Shown: positions 1-11,538, numbered from the stretch's first letter. The stretch is DNA of 64,000 nt from Nephrocerus scutellatus (GCA_947095585.1 OX352762.1:26760669-26824668), one strand, 5' to 3'. Numbers and translations: made by a program. Notes: generated by a model not told the origin, from the letters alone.

Positions 1-810
1 AACTTAAATAGGAAGTGTTGTCAACGGAGATACACATGTGTCGAAAATTTGAAGAAAATCGGGCTAATTTTTAAAAAATGTATATGGGCTACAGAGCCTG
101 GTCACTCCAAAAATTGTACAAAAAGTTTTGTTCATTGGAGATACACATGTGTTTAAAATTTAAACATATAAAATTTGAAAAAAACGGGTTAATTTTTTTT
201 TTAAAAATTTGTATGGTTCTTCGGTGATACACATGTATATAACATTTTAAGAAAATCTGGTTAATTTTTTCAAAAAATTTTAATGCTGCCTTACGACCCC
301 GGTTCTCCAAAATTTGTATAAAAAGTGTTGCACATCGGAGATACACATGTATATAAAATTTGAAGAAAATCGGGTTAATTTTTTTGAAAATTTGTATGGG
401 GCCTTACGATCCTAATCTATAATTTTTTACAAAAAGTGTTCTGCATCGGAGATATAGATGTATATAAAATTTCAAGAAAATCGTATTATTTTTTTTTAAA
501 ATTTGTATTGGGGCTCGGGGTCTCCAAAATTTTTACAAAAAGTGTTGTGCATCGGAAGTACACATGTTTATAAAATTTGAAGAAAATCAGGTAAATTTTG
601 TAAAATATTTGTATGAGAGCCCCCTGACCCGGACGCCCGAGGGGCCACAAATTTTAATAGAAAGTGTTGTCATGGGAGATATTCATGTGTGCAAAGTTTC
701 AATGAAATCGGACTTTGGGAAGTGGGTTCAAAATTGATCGCTAGATTTTACGACAAACAAACAAACCCACAAACACACGGCAAGCGAAGTTAATATGGAG
801 AATTTAAAAA
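1..810 (-). mobile_element. Satellite-bearing Helentron-like element, copy 1 (cut by window start)
   Basis: About seven diverged units of a roughly 119-bp repeat run to position 810, each with a Tyr/Lys-rich AT stretch, a GC-rich patch, a run like ACAAAAAGTGTTG and a CACATGT core. The right edge is the family's conserved terminus in reverse orientation: GCGAAGTTAATATGGAGAAT followed by A-rich sequence. The tetranucleotide run usually found beside this terminus is replaced here by AAACAAACAAAC-type sequence. The other end lies outside the window. The element is non-coding; short open frames in it come from the repeat composition. Confidence 0.75.
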
Positions 811-824
811 CCATGCTAGAAAAA

Positions 825-1802
825 AAAGGATCACAGCAAACTTAGTGGACATCAATTTAACTTAATAACATGGCTGTGGTGTGAAAAAGAAGGGCCATCC
901 ATTAACCCCAAAAAACCACAATAATACCATACAGTAAAAGGAGGAAAATAAACAATAAACAAGTTAAAGAAACAGAAGTAATTCTCAAAGAGGAAGCAAA
1001 ATACTTAGGAATATCCTGTATAAGAAACTCACGTTGGAAAAACATCTAAAAATAGTAACCAAAAAGCATACAAAAGCGGTAAAGACCCTAAGACAACTAC
1101 TAGGAAAATCCTGGGGACTAAACACAAAAATGACTGCTTGGACCTATACCAAAATGATCATACCCAGCATTTGAACAAATGAACAAAACATAGCAATAAA
1201 AAAGATAAAGGAAATACAAAGGCTAGCATGAGTAAGCATAACAGAACTACACCTACTGCAGGTCTAGAAGCTCTGTTAAATCTAAGCCCGTTACACAAAG
1301 CCATACAAGAAGAGGCAGCCAGATAAGCTTTATCCTTTCACAAATTATATAACTTTAAATAAGAAAATCACAAAGGGCACATGAGTATACTAGAAATGGT
1401 AAAAACAGTAAAGGAACTGAACCGAACCCGAACAATAAGCTTTATACACAAATATGAAACAATCATTCCCAAAAGGGATGAATGGAAAACAAACCCAAAG
1501 TGGATCCAGAATGACTTTCAAAAGTGAAAATTACGGATCGAAAACAAGTGAAGGAGTAGGAGCAGGAATAGGTGGGACCAAGTGCTACAAATATGATCCA
1601 CTATGCAAAGACCTAACGATATTTTAAGCGGAACTTTACGCAATAAATGCTGGAACTGAAAACTTGCTACCAAGGAGGCTAACAAGGATAAAAATAAACA
1701 TAATGACCAGCAATCCCATGCTTGAAGCACTAAAAAAGCATGAATTCCGATTAAAGGCCACAAACATAAATAGTGGGATAAATAATTGGGCAACAAAATG
1801 CA
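825..1802 (+). pseudogene. LINE-A, RT thumb and RNase H remnant (I/LOA-like non-LTR retrotransposon)
   Basis: Conceptual translation with many stops and shifts follows the order of a non-LTR ORF2. First comes WCEKEG..INPKK (end of the RT palm, near 870-910). Then KYLGIS and EKHLKIVTKK followed by KTLRQLLGKSWGLN (RT thumb, 1000-1130), then QRLA..SIT (1210-1240). RNase H-like pieces follow: GVGAGI, then AELYAINAGTE, then LTRIKINIMTSNP (1550-1720). The frame stops at 1802 where an antisense LINE is inserted and resumes at 2212. The 5' end is lost near the element that ends at 810. It is the same family as the long LINE at 36270-39668, judged by matching ORF2 motifs and a matching 3' end. Confidence 0.75.
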
Positions 1803-2211
1803 AAATGATTATGATGATAAATAATGTGTATACTAGTAGCACTACGACCCATGGGGATCTATTGCGTTTCCTCCTGACTTATGCTTTGGGGACAGTTCCT
1901 ACAACAACCCCTCCATTCCAATGGATTTTAGGAACTTAATGATATGAAGTGGGTTCAATCGCGATTGTCGCACAGACTCCAAGATTATGTGGGTTCCTAT
2001 ATGGTATCTTATCGGTCTGATCGTTGCTTCGCATTCGTTGAGAAGGTGCCACAGGGTCTCCTCCGCTTCTCCACATGTAGCTGCCATCCTCTTCTAATCT
2101 TCGTTCTTTAGGTGCCTCTTTAGTCTACATTGTGCTGTTAGGAACCCCGTAATGATTCTTACTTCTGCTTAGCCACAATGTCGAGCAAGACCACTTTGGA
2201 TTATAGTAATG
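1803..2211 (-). mobile_element. LINE-B, 5'-truncated antisense insertion into LINE-A
   Basis: On the minus strand this piece encodes the extreme C-terminus of an RNase H-class LINE ORF2: VRIITGFLTAQCRLKRHL, then CGEAEETLWHLLNECEA (CxxC..HxxxxC type zinc knuckle), then a stop and a short 3' UTR. It ends in ATT/ATC triplets at the 1803 side. It is flanked by the 7-bp direct repeat AAATGCA (1796-1802 and 2212-2218). Removing the insert and one repeat copy rejoins the LINE-A frame across NWATKC and INNYWDNLEG. This is the signature of a target-primed insertion. Confidence 0.8.
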
Positions 2212-2645
2212 AAATGCATAAATAACTACTGGGACAATTTAGAGGGGCTAAAACACTCAAATAAATTCCCAAACTTCAACCACATAAGAGCAAAAAACTA
2301 AAATAAAAAATAATTAAGAATTTTGTGTAGAGCATTGACTGAACATTATACCTGCAACTACCATCTGCGCAAAATGGGAATAAGTAATTGAAATGGGAAC
2401 TGCAGATAATGCAATTAAGTAGAGGAGACCTCCTAGCAGATTGCCCAGCCCTAATACAAACACGGTTGAAGACCATGGGCAAAATCCTGATAAGGTATGA
2501 TGAATACCAACAAATTCCAGCAAAAGGAAATATTAGGTTTATCTATCAAAAAAACTAATAGATTTCTAGGCTCAAAGAATGGTACACATAATAGATCCAT
2601 GCAGGTCGCGGTGCAAGTGGCTTGTACACACCGTACCGTATTATT
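2212..2645 (+). pseudogene. LINE-A, C-terminal zinc-knuckle region and 3' end
   Basis: This continues LINE-A after the LINE-B insertion. The translation reads NNYWDNLEGLKHS, then NYHLRKMGIS, a degraded cysteine/histidine knuckle and ILIRYDEYQQIPA. The 3' end near 2600-2645 (AGGTCGCGGTGCAAGTGGCT) closely resembles the 3' end of the 36-39 kb LINE (AAGGTCGCAGTGCACAAGGC). This supports one family. Several stops; inactive. Confidence 0.7.
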
Positions 2646-4955
2646 AAAATGAATTTCCCCTCGATGTACTTCAGATGACAGTGGTGAGCAGACATACAGA
2701 CAGATGAACAAACAATGATTAATCTCAGTTAAACTTTATGAGCAGAAAAGCAAAATAAATATTTATCCTGTGTATACGCACCCTCCAGTCGCCACTATTA
2801 CCATCACTCTATTAAATCTCATCCATATTCCATTACGGAAGATGAACAGACCGTGAGTGAAAATTCTATTTGTGTAAATGTATCTCCTTTGTCTGTGACA
2901 TTGTGACAGCGTGCTGAAATGATTGCATATGACAGTCATACGACCATAAGTAAATGCGATTGTGATTGTTGCTGCTCAATCAACGTATTCAAAACGGTAG
3001 ACTGATCTACATGTATCAACATTTTCCACAGCAATGAGACATTTTAAAAAATGCAATATCGATTGAGTTTGTAATTACTTCGACATTGACACGGAAAAGG
3101 TTTGTTGGATTATTTTTTAACTGTTTTACTTGGGATTTATTTAATCACTTTTGTTTAATATATAGTTGCAATTTATGTGGAATAAAACGAATATTTTCAG
3201 TGTGCTTTAAAATATGATATTAGATGATAGTAAATAATTCTACAAATAAGGATGTTTTTGACGGGCGTTGATAACCTTCGACCGTAAACCTCTTTCAGTA
3301 TTCTTCTCAATCAGGATAAATGTAACAATGCCATAATACAGAATACAAAGACACATTCTCCCACAACTGTACTCTCGGGTGTATTTCGGGTAACTTTATA
3401 TGAATCTTTTATCTCTTTCGATTAACTCAAACCAATCCCGAAACCAAATCTACGGGTAAGCTCTCAAAGTAACAGAGTTTTCGTGGTGAATGCTTTGCAA
3501 ATAGAACGCCAAACCAAAACCAACCAAAATGTCAAACATAAACTGAGAAATTATTCTGCCTGCTCTCTCTTCACCATCTTTCTGAGTAAACGATTTCCGA
3601 CGATTACTAAAGTTACAGTGTCAGTTACAAACCTTTGCAAATAAAACGCAAAATCAAACCGTTTGCAAATAGAAAAAAAAACCACGAGAGAGGAATCTTA
3701 ACTCTACCCTGCAAATCGAAAGAGCTATTAACATGGTCAGAACGTTTGAGAATGCGAAAAACAACTTACCATTTCTTTTAATGGTTTTTACCTTACTACT
3801 TAGAGCAGTGGTACTTAATATAGGGATCATCAGTATTGGGAAAATTGTGTTGATGTTCACAGTGACAGAGCGGCTGCAATGACGGAAAATTTAAATGGAC
3901 TTCTGTCCAAAACTTTAGATATTATACTTTAGATTCATAGGAGGCATTAGAAGCTAAAAAAAATTCCCGGATGAAGTTTTTGAAAGAGGTTGTAACTGTA
4001 AGAAAGCTTATAAAAAGTAGCGCTCTTAAAAAGCTGTAATTGTCGTCTTTTGATCTTTTGCACTTCAAGATTCAATTTAAATAAAATATTTTCCACGAAG
4101 AGATAGCCGTGCCCTGTACCATCTTTGAATAAAAGCGAAGCAAGAGTTTGCTGAGCTGTCAACTGATTTGACGTTGAAAGTATTATTTTTCTATCAATCG
4201 ATCGACAATTTCTGGCTTTTAATTAAAAAGAAATACATATTTCATCCTGTATGACATAAACGTGCAAATTATTTTGCGATTCGCTACTTAATATCTTTGT
4301 GAGTAACTCTATTATACAATAAATCAAAGTATCGCTTTTGTCATTTAAAATATGAAAGAGATAATGAGACCAGCGCTTTGAAAATCGAGCAACGTCTTTG
4401 TTTTCTTTGATCCAATAAGCAAAATCAGTAGTTACTCATTTAATAAATTTTTTTTTAAAAACACAGACTAAACTCAAAGAATACTCACTCGTACATGTGT
4501 AGGTGATTATAATTTTGATTTAACCTTCGCTTTACCAGAGATGTTTGACAACGTTGTTTACCAATACCCACCCGGGTAACCACCGTATCGTGTCACACAC
4601 TCGTGTGTGTCGTGTGTTTGGGACAAAAATAAACTTGGTAGTCCGAAAGACAAATAAGTCAGTCCTTTTGAATTTTTTGATTAGAGTCGTTGTTTATTCA
4701 GAAAAGAAATATAAACAATGTTGATACATTCGGTTGCATCATCCACCGCCACCTCCACCTAATATGCCGATATTCGAAAAAAAAAGTCTGAAGCCAGGCA
4801 CGCTCAATGTCTAAAATCCCCATAAGCAGACGTGAATTAGTAATCCAATTACGGTAACGAATTCTCAGCTTAGCAATTTCGCTTGTAATAGGTTGCGAAA
4901 GTTGAACAAAACCAAGTTTCCGAACTCTGGAAAAAGATTTCCTATCCGCTGTATC
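2646..4955. other. No recognised gene; AT-rich intergenic sequence
   Basis: I find no coding signal. A short motif, TTTGCAAATA followed by AAACGC-like sequence, recurs around 3496, 3632 and 3660. A GTGTCACACACTCGTGTGTGTCGTGTG stretch with internal inverted symmetry lies near 4590-4617. The minus-strand open frame at 4698-4961 (87 codons) has no recognisable family. Confidence 0.4.
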
Positions 4956-5770
4956 GAGCAACCATAGCTCGTAATAGGTTCATGGACATTTTGCAATTCA
5001 TACACTTGAATTGGCATGCAACCAGATCTGTACGCAAGGCAGAATATAAAGCCCTATGAGTGGGTTATAGCAGTTCGTACTCTCCACAACAACGCCAAAT
5101 ATATACTGGCAAAAAAAATAACGTCAAGGACCAAGTCAACCAAGGTGAGAGGGTTGTGAGGGAGCTAGTTGCCTGCTACAGGGCACAGGGAGAAATGTCA
5201 CGATGGACACTTTTTTCACAAGACTACCATTGGTCAAGGAGTTGTGAAGTTGGAACTTGACTTCTCTTAACAGAGTAAAAAAAAGATTTGGGCTCACCGA
5301 GTTTAAACCCTCCAGAACTAGGGAAGTCACATCTAGTTTGTTTGGATTTGCTGAAAATGCCAAGATGTGCCCCTACGTCCCGGCAGCAAACAGATCCGTG
5401 GCTATGTTGTCCCTCGTTCACATGAATGCAGCTTTGACAGGACGACTGAAGAACAAGCCAGATGTAATAATGTATTATAATGAAATAAAGGGCGGCGTGG
5501 ACACGATGGGCAAAATTTTGTTCAAGTACTCCACAAAACGGACAACTTGACGATGTCCTTTGGGAATGTGTTATAATATTCTGGACACGGCCGCATTTGC
5601 TGCATTTATTATACTCCTATATAAGGGAAGCAACCTACTCGGTTCCGCCTATAAGTCCGGAAGATGGCAGTTCATCGAAAACGGGAGATGAGCTCTTCCC
5701 TTCTCTGATATTGGAGAGATCGGTAACACTACTGGAAGATTTCATAACGGGACAGCAATAGCATTGATTT
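4956..5770 (+). pseudogene. piggyBac-family transposase relic
   Basis: The plus-strand translation, with frameshifts near 5060 and 5260 and stops near 5550, follows the central and C-terminal part of piggyBac transposases. In order: ATIARNRFMDILQFIHL, then QVNQGERVVRELVACYR, then TREVTSSLFGFAENAK, then YNEIKGGVDTMGK, then CYNILDTAAFAAF. The KGGVD block includes the family's late catalytic Asp, which is kept. The N-terminal half is not recognised and no clear TTAA-flanked terminal repeats are visible. It is a dead fragment of a cut-and-paste DNA transposon (nuclear transposase by family knowledge). Confidence 0.8.
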
Positions 5771-5989
5771 TACGAAACAAAACATAAATTAACATTTTCT
5801 ACAATTTTTACAATATAACTATGGCAATTAGTTCATTGTATTTGGCAGCAATTCCTAACAAGATTTATTGTTCTTGATAGCAATCTTAAAAATACATATT
5901 TTATTTTTGTTTTGTTGTTTAATGTTCCATTTTATTTGCATTTATAAAACAAGTGGGGTCGCCAAAATGCTTCAACTTCATGCTTCAAA

Positions 5990-6043
5990 TGCAATGCTTC
6001 AAAAAGTGGGTCGCGAGAAAGAAAAAAAGTTTAAGAACCCCTG
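5990..6043. repeat. hAT-type terminal sequence (possible MITE end)
   Basis: Read on the minus strand, the sequence from 6043 starts CAGGGGTTCTTAAACTTTTT and continues into CTCGCGACCCAC. It resembles the ends of hAT-superfamily elements that begin CAGnGGTTCTnAAACTTT. I do not find the partner terminus within a few hundred bases, so the extent of the element is unknown. Confidence 0.4.
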
Positions 6044-6344
6044 GCTTAGAGAATACCCCGAGAGTACATGTGTGGGAAAATGTGTCTTTGTATCTATATG
6101 CATCTTTTTCAAACAAATTATAGTTTTTCTTTACAGAAAGGTGTGCACAAGTGAAATTGTAAGAAGTATTATTAACTATTATTAAATGAGTATACAATAA
6201 AACATTTAAAACATGAATAATAATTTTGGATTGCTAGGAGGGTATGAATATTCAACGGTCCTTCCTGGATCTCGTTTGTCTGGTGGTCAGACATCTTTTG
6301 CTTTTTCTATCAGTCGGTTACTGGCAGCTTATATGCTCATTCCA

Positions 6345-6525
6345 ATCACATTTTCTTGTCGTGTCAAGACCTCAATATCAAATAGCATCCCAGTGGAGCT
6401 GATCAAATCTGGATGCTCCCCACTACTCGAAGCAATTCATGAACTAATTGTGCAAGTAGAGGATGAGGAAACTATGACAGAAGACTGGAGAAGAGGCATC
6501 TGTAACCCATACATAAGAAATCACT
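6345..6525 (+). pseudogene. RTE-like reverse transcriptase fragment
   Basis: An open stretch encodes NSIPVELIKSGCSPLLEAIH, a variable segment, then EETMTEDWRRGICNPYIRN. This is the block between RT fingers motifs in RTE-type non-LTR elements (pattern: select product, HxL/I, EE..P.DW..G.I.P). Only about 60 codons of homology remain and both sides are lost. The upstream part of the same frame (from 6213) is not recognised. Confidence 0.6.
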
Positions 6526-6540
6526 ACAGTCTGCATTAAA

Positions 6541-7714
6541 CTATAACGGTAACTAACTATAAAAATAACTATAAGTTCCGCGTAAAAGATTTTATTCTGC
6601 AGCCTTTAATACAGATGGTGACTTTAGCATATCGAGCGCTAAAGTCAATACCCCATCTTCTGGTTATAAACTGTAAAGAGAAGTCGGCATCCGAAATAAT
6701 CGACATTAGCTGCAGGTAATTTACCATTCTTTTGGGCTGAAGTAGCGAAATAAACCAAATTGCGCTGCAAATGGTTTATGATTATTCGTCCTTATTGATA
6801 AAAGGAAGTAAACATATAGAAATTAATTCAATTTTCTTACTGAGAAGTAATAAATTAGTTTAACACTTTGTGCCTAAGTTGCAAAAAATACTTCTGCAAT
6901 TTAGTGAAGTCCGTATACGGAAGTTTCAATCGCGGTACGATAAATAAACATTCAAACTCAGCGAACCAAATTAATGCATGAGCCTACATGAACAAAGAGT
7001 TTTTGTGTTTTTGTAATTTCACTCAGACCTCACCTGTCGGCACTAAGTGCACCGTCGTCATATCCTTGTTATCCTTTGAGCAAGGAATTCTGCATTCCGT
7101 TTATAAAGTGCAGTGTAATACCCGCAGGTATTGTTCATTCAGGCCGACAATTGAAATAAAAATTATACAAGGAAATGTTATACAACTCCTGATGTTACTG
7201 ACTAAGCTTGAGCGAGAGAGTGAGTGAGTTTCGTGGAATGCAATGCATTAATATAGACATGGCGCAAAAGCATTGTTATGCTCGACTGGGTAAAGTACAG
7301 TTTGTGTCCTTTCTTCGTTAACATTATGTATATGCATCAGTTCACCTCACCTGCTAGAAATAATTAAAACTTCCTTTCATAGTCTTACTCGTATATCCCA
7401 AACTATAAAATACATGCAATACTGGCTTACAGTTTTAAGTTCTTTTTTGTTCATCCTGTGTGGAGTGTGGGTGATTTAAGCCTCGACGTTGTCTTAGTTC
7501 ACTCTAATGGAATAGCGCGTCTCTGAAGGACAACAATACATGTGTTTGGTTCTTTAAAGCTCGTGTCTATTAAAGTGATTCAAAATTATAATAAAATTTA
7601 AATCAGGTAATGCTTCACCTGAGTTAATAAATATATGCTTAAATAATGACGGGATACAATTAAATCAATTTAAGAAAGCCTTTCCAAAGTGCAGTATTAA
7701 AAAGATATGTCTTC
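6541..7714. other. No recognised gene
   Basis: AT-rich sequence with short spurious open frames. A (GA)n-like patch, GAGCGAGAGAGTGAGTGAG, lies at 7210-7229. Nothing else is supported. Confidence 0.35.
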
Positions 7715-8884
7715 TTTTTAAATTCTCTATATTAACTTCGCGTGGCTAGCTGGCTGGCTGGCTGGCGGACTGGCACACCAATTTTTAATTTTTAACCTAC
7801 TTCCTATTGAAACTTTGAATACATGTGGATCTCCATTGACAACACTTTCTATTAATTTGGGCCCCTCGGGCCTCGGGTCGGTCGGTCGGTGTATCTCCGA
7901 TGGACAACACTTTTTGTTAAAATTTGGAAATCATCGGATCCCGGGGTCGGGGGAACCATACAAATTTTATTAAAAAAAAGTACCCGATTTTCTTCAAATT
8001 TTATACGCATGTGTGTATCCGATGTACAAAACTTTTTGTAAAAATTTGGAAGTGATCGGTCCTTGGGGTTCGGGGGGTACCCATACAAATTTTGTAAAAA
8101 ATGTACCCGATTTCCTCAAATTTTATACAGATGTGTATATCCGATGGCTTTTTGTAATTATTTGGAAGTGATCGGGGGGCACCCATACAAATTTTATAAA
8201 AAAAGTAACCACACGCACTTTTTGTTAAAATTTGGAAATCATCGGATCCCGGGGTCGGGGGAACCATACAAATTTTATTAAAAAAAAAGTACCCGATTTT
8301 CTTCAAATTTTATATACATGTGTATCTCCGATGGACAACACTTTTTGTAAAAATTTGGAAGTGATCGGGCCCTGGGGTCGAGGGCACCTATACAAATTTT
8401 ATAAAAAAAAATACCCAATTTTCTTTAAATTTTATACGCATGTGTATATCCGATGGACAACACTTTTTGTAAAAATTTGGAAGTGATCGGGCCCTGGGGT
8501 CGAGGTTCACCCATACAATTTTTTTTAAAAAAAAGTACCCGATTGTCTTAAAATTGTATACGCGAGTGTATCTCCGACGGACAACACTTCTTGTAAAAAT
8601 GTTGGCGTGATTAGACCCCGGTGTCAGAAGGCCCCATTAAAATTTTAAAAAATTTACCCGAATTTTCTACAAATTTAATATATGGACAACGCTTTTTGTA
8701 TCGGTTTTATACATTTTTAAAAATTAGCCCGATTTTCTTTAAATTTTTGTACAAATTTTGGAGTGATCAGTAGAAGGGGGCTCCCAATTTTTTTTTTTGT
8801 TAGCCGATTTTATTCAAACTTTGCACATTGTGTATCAATTAGAGAATTTACACGAAAAATTTTAAATTTTATGGGTTGATTTAT
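7715..8884 (+). mobile_element. Satellite-bearing Helentron-like element, copy 2 (both ends)
   Basis: It starts in TTTTTAAATTCTCTATATTA then ACTTCGCGTG, followed by a GGCT run (7749-7766) and the conserved CACTTCC/GAAACTTTG block. About eight diverged units of the 119-bp repeat follow, one partly deleted near 8150-8220. It ends with the other conserved terminus, AGAGAATTTACACGAAAAAT, then TTTTATGGGTTGATTTATT. A second copy of the left terminus follows at once (see 8885-9012). Open frames on both strands here are repeat composition, not genes. Confidence 0.8.
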
Positions 8885-9012
8885 TAAATTTTCCATATTA
8901 ACTTCGTGTGCGGATGTATTTGTGTGTATGTTTGTTTGTGAAATTTTAATCCACTTCCTGAAGACCGATTTTATCCAAACTAAGCACACAAGTGTATCTC
9001 CAATTTTTTCTT
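8885..9012 (+). mobile_element. Satellite-bearing element, copy 3, truncated head-to-tail neighbour
   Basis: Directly after the right terminus of copy 2 comes AAATTTTCCATATTAACTTC then GTGTGCGG, the left terminus of the family. The CACTTCC block and GCACACAAGTGTATCTCC follow, then the element is broken off near 9012. The arrangement is right end joined to left end in the same orientation. Confidence 0.65.
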
Positions 9013-9364
9013 TGTCGCCTACTTAAAGTAGCAATGTGCACTGCAATGTGCAAAGTTAAATAGGATCTGTAAACACACGCATAATCAAGTCAAGGATACT
9101 TTTGTGAATTTAAGGTGAGCACAAAAAGTTAGAATCCTCTTGGAATTTGTCGCTGCCATTGACACTAGCCGTAATAGTGATATCAATAGTCCAGTGTAAT
9201 AAGAAAAACCTAAAAAAGATAGCTGAAATCTTGTGCGGAGCTACGTTTCTCACTGCACTGCTTCCGCAGCGCTACGGGCTGTAACCTGTGAGACAACAAC
9301 TGTTACTTACATTCTAATTGGAAAGAAATAACGTAGTATAATAAATAAACCGTCTCCTCTTACC

Positions 9365-9950
9365 ATATGGATAGTTGTAATTCAGTCTAAACACTGAATT
9401 ATCTTAAAAGCCCAATAGTAACCATTTAATTCACAAAATTCGTAAAAATATATTTTTGGGAAAAAAAAGTTTTTTATTTTTTAAAAAAACTTTCTTTAAT
9501 TTTTTAAAAAACTTTCCTTTTTTTAAAAAAAAAAAAAAAAAAACACGCGCCACACGCGTCACAATTGTTTTAAAACTAGTCCCATTAATTCTGACTAGTC
9601 GAGATATATACGAGCTCCTACCAAAAACTTTCCACTACTGCAGACACAAGCTAATGTATTCTGCTATGCGAGTGACAACACACACCCGTGTTTGTATATT
9701 TAGTTGTAATTCAGTCTAAAGACTAATTTATCTTTGAAGCCTAATAGTATGCAACGTTAAATGTTGGTCTTTCATTCATAAGCGATATGTCATTCAGTAA
9801 TAAGCGTCTTCTGAAATAGAATGAAAAAACCACATTTTACTTTGCAAACGTTTAGGCTTAAAAATCCATAGCGATGCATAGATTGAGAATTTTTTTCAGT
9901 TTTCTCAGGGGTGGTAACCCCTATAAATGAAAAAATGAAGCCATCGCAAG
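9365..9950. repeat. Dispersed repeat X, uninterrupted copy
   Basis: From ATATGGATAGTTGTAATTCA to TTTTCTCAGGGGTGGTAA the sequence is similar along its length to 46181-47325. It includes an A/T homopolymer-rich core (9455-9543), an ACGCG-containing patch, and two internal direct copies of TAGTTGTAATTCAGTCTAAA (9372 and 9701). I do not recognise the family; no coding potential beyond chance. It serves as the empty-site comparison for the element inserted in the other copy. Confidence 0.7.
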
Positions 9951-10011
9951 CCGAGTTTTTCAGGTTCCCCCATGCAGCTGTCATTCCTTGGTAGTGGGGA
10001 GGGGTTTATGT

Positions 10012-10200
10012 TACAATGTGTCGATGATGATGCCGTAGAGCACGAACGTCAGCAAGCGAAGATACATGAGAAGCTAAGAATGCTGTCGTAAGCAAAATAA
10101 TGTTTCGGATAAGGCGTATCAGGAAAGAGATCATTAGTGGAAATAAAGAAGAGTGTTGGACACAAAACAGAGCCTTGGGTAACACCAGTTTTTATTCGAA
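10012..10200 (-). pseudogene. Jockey-like LINE RT palm fragment
   Basis: The minus strand reads GVTQGSVLCPTLFFISTNDL, then FPDTPYPKHYFAYDSILSFS. This is the RT block leading into the catalytic FADD box, here degraded to FAYDS with one residue missing. It then reaches a stop. A related fragment in plus orientation lies at 22835-22935. Confidence 0.7.
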
Positions 10201-11538
10201 TTTTTGAGACCTAAAACCGATTATATAATAAAAAATTGTATAGAAATTGTTTAAAATACGGTTAAAAATATATATTTTGTTTTCATCCCTTTAGTTGACT
10301 AAAACATTACAGCGTACTCGTAAGCTTACTTACTACTTAAGCATAAAAAGGAAGTTTTACTATGTAGGGTTTTTCCCTCTTTTCTTTCAAACTTAAATCT
10401 GTTAATTCAAATCTGAACAACTTTAATTTATGCAGTGCACAGTGAACTGTTTGTTATTTTTAATGATGCTCAAATTGGAGTGATTGACAAATTGAATAAC
10501 TTGAACGTCTAGAAATTCACAAATTCATTTTGTTTTATTATTTCTATAACAATGCATGTAAAAAGCCAATATGTATTTCAAACTTTCCCAAAAAAGTCCT
10601 TCAAAATTTAAATTGTAACTCTTTTTGTATTTTCTATTAACGAAATCACGCTCCTTCTTCAATTACACCCAAGTATAAATAATTTTACAAATCCTACTTG
10701 TCAAGGTCTTCTCCTGCTCACCTCTTTTGTAGGCAATGTCCTCTTCCTCTCCATCTCATGGAAATTGCAGGACAAACAAATAAAAACAACCACGCTACTA
10801 ATCGTAGGTAGCAAGGACATTATCATAAACTCTGCATTAAGTCGGTTCAGTTTATGCGATGATTATATTAAAGATAACATTGATGAGCACGACTATGTCA
10901 CAACTGAGACAACAATGATAACGTTAATAATGTTGATGATGATCTTGGCAATTGCCGTAATAGGAAAGTACAATATTACGTTGTTTTGTGTGTTTCCCTT
11001 TTTGTCTTTTCTTCTATTATCTTGTTTACTTGTTCTTGATAAAAAATATTTTTTTTTAAGTTAATATATCAATAATGGGATCCATTGGCAGAATGTTATG
11101 AAAATAATATGAACAACTATGTTATGAATATGAGTTTTGAATGCTTATCAAGTATTTATTGAATTAAGCGACATGGTTCTTCTTCTTAGAAATATGTACT
11201 TACATTGTTTGCATCTGTTTTTAGTTAGACATCGACGCAAAACGGACTTGTAATTAGACAGTGTACTTTACGACAGACATATATTTATTTGCTCGCATGT
11301 ATTTTGTGCTGCATGTAGAAATTAATAAAAGTATTTCTACTAAGTGCAAGCTCGACATGAACACATACCGAATGCTCTGTTCTGCTTCTGAACATGTTAT
11401 CATCGCGCTGCATGCAACCACTCTGTAATGCTCGAATGGTCCATAGGCGTACCGCAGTCATAGATAATTTCCATTTTCCACTTTCCACATTAATTTGTGT
11501 TTTTGTAGACAAATGAAAAATTTTCGTGCCTGTGGTAA
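10201..11538. other. No recognised gene
   Basis: AT-rich sequence. The plus-strand frame at 10765-11064 (99 codons) ends in a hydrophobic, low-complexity stretch. The minus-strand frame at 11285-11542 (85 codons) is not recognised. Neither has supporting splice or codon evidence. Confidence 0.3.

Noticed and set aside
4698..4961. Minus-strand 87-codon frame as N-terminus of a gene
   Set aside because: No family recognised and it adjoins the piggyBac relic on the other strand; it may be antisense to lost piggyBac sequence.
6988..7227. Plus-strand 79-codon frame
   Set aside because: No motif, no splice or promoter support; ordinary AT-rich chance frame.
10765..11064. Membrane protein gene of 99 codons
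   Set aside because: The frame is made of low-complexity ATG/TTG and T-rich runs and has no upstream or downstream gene signals.
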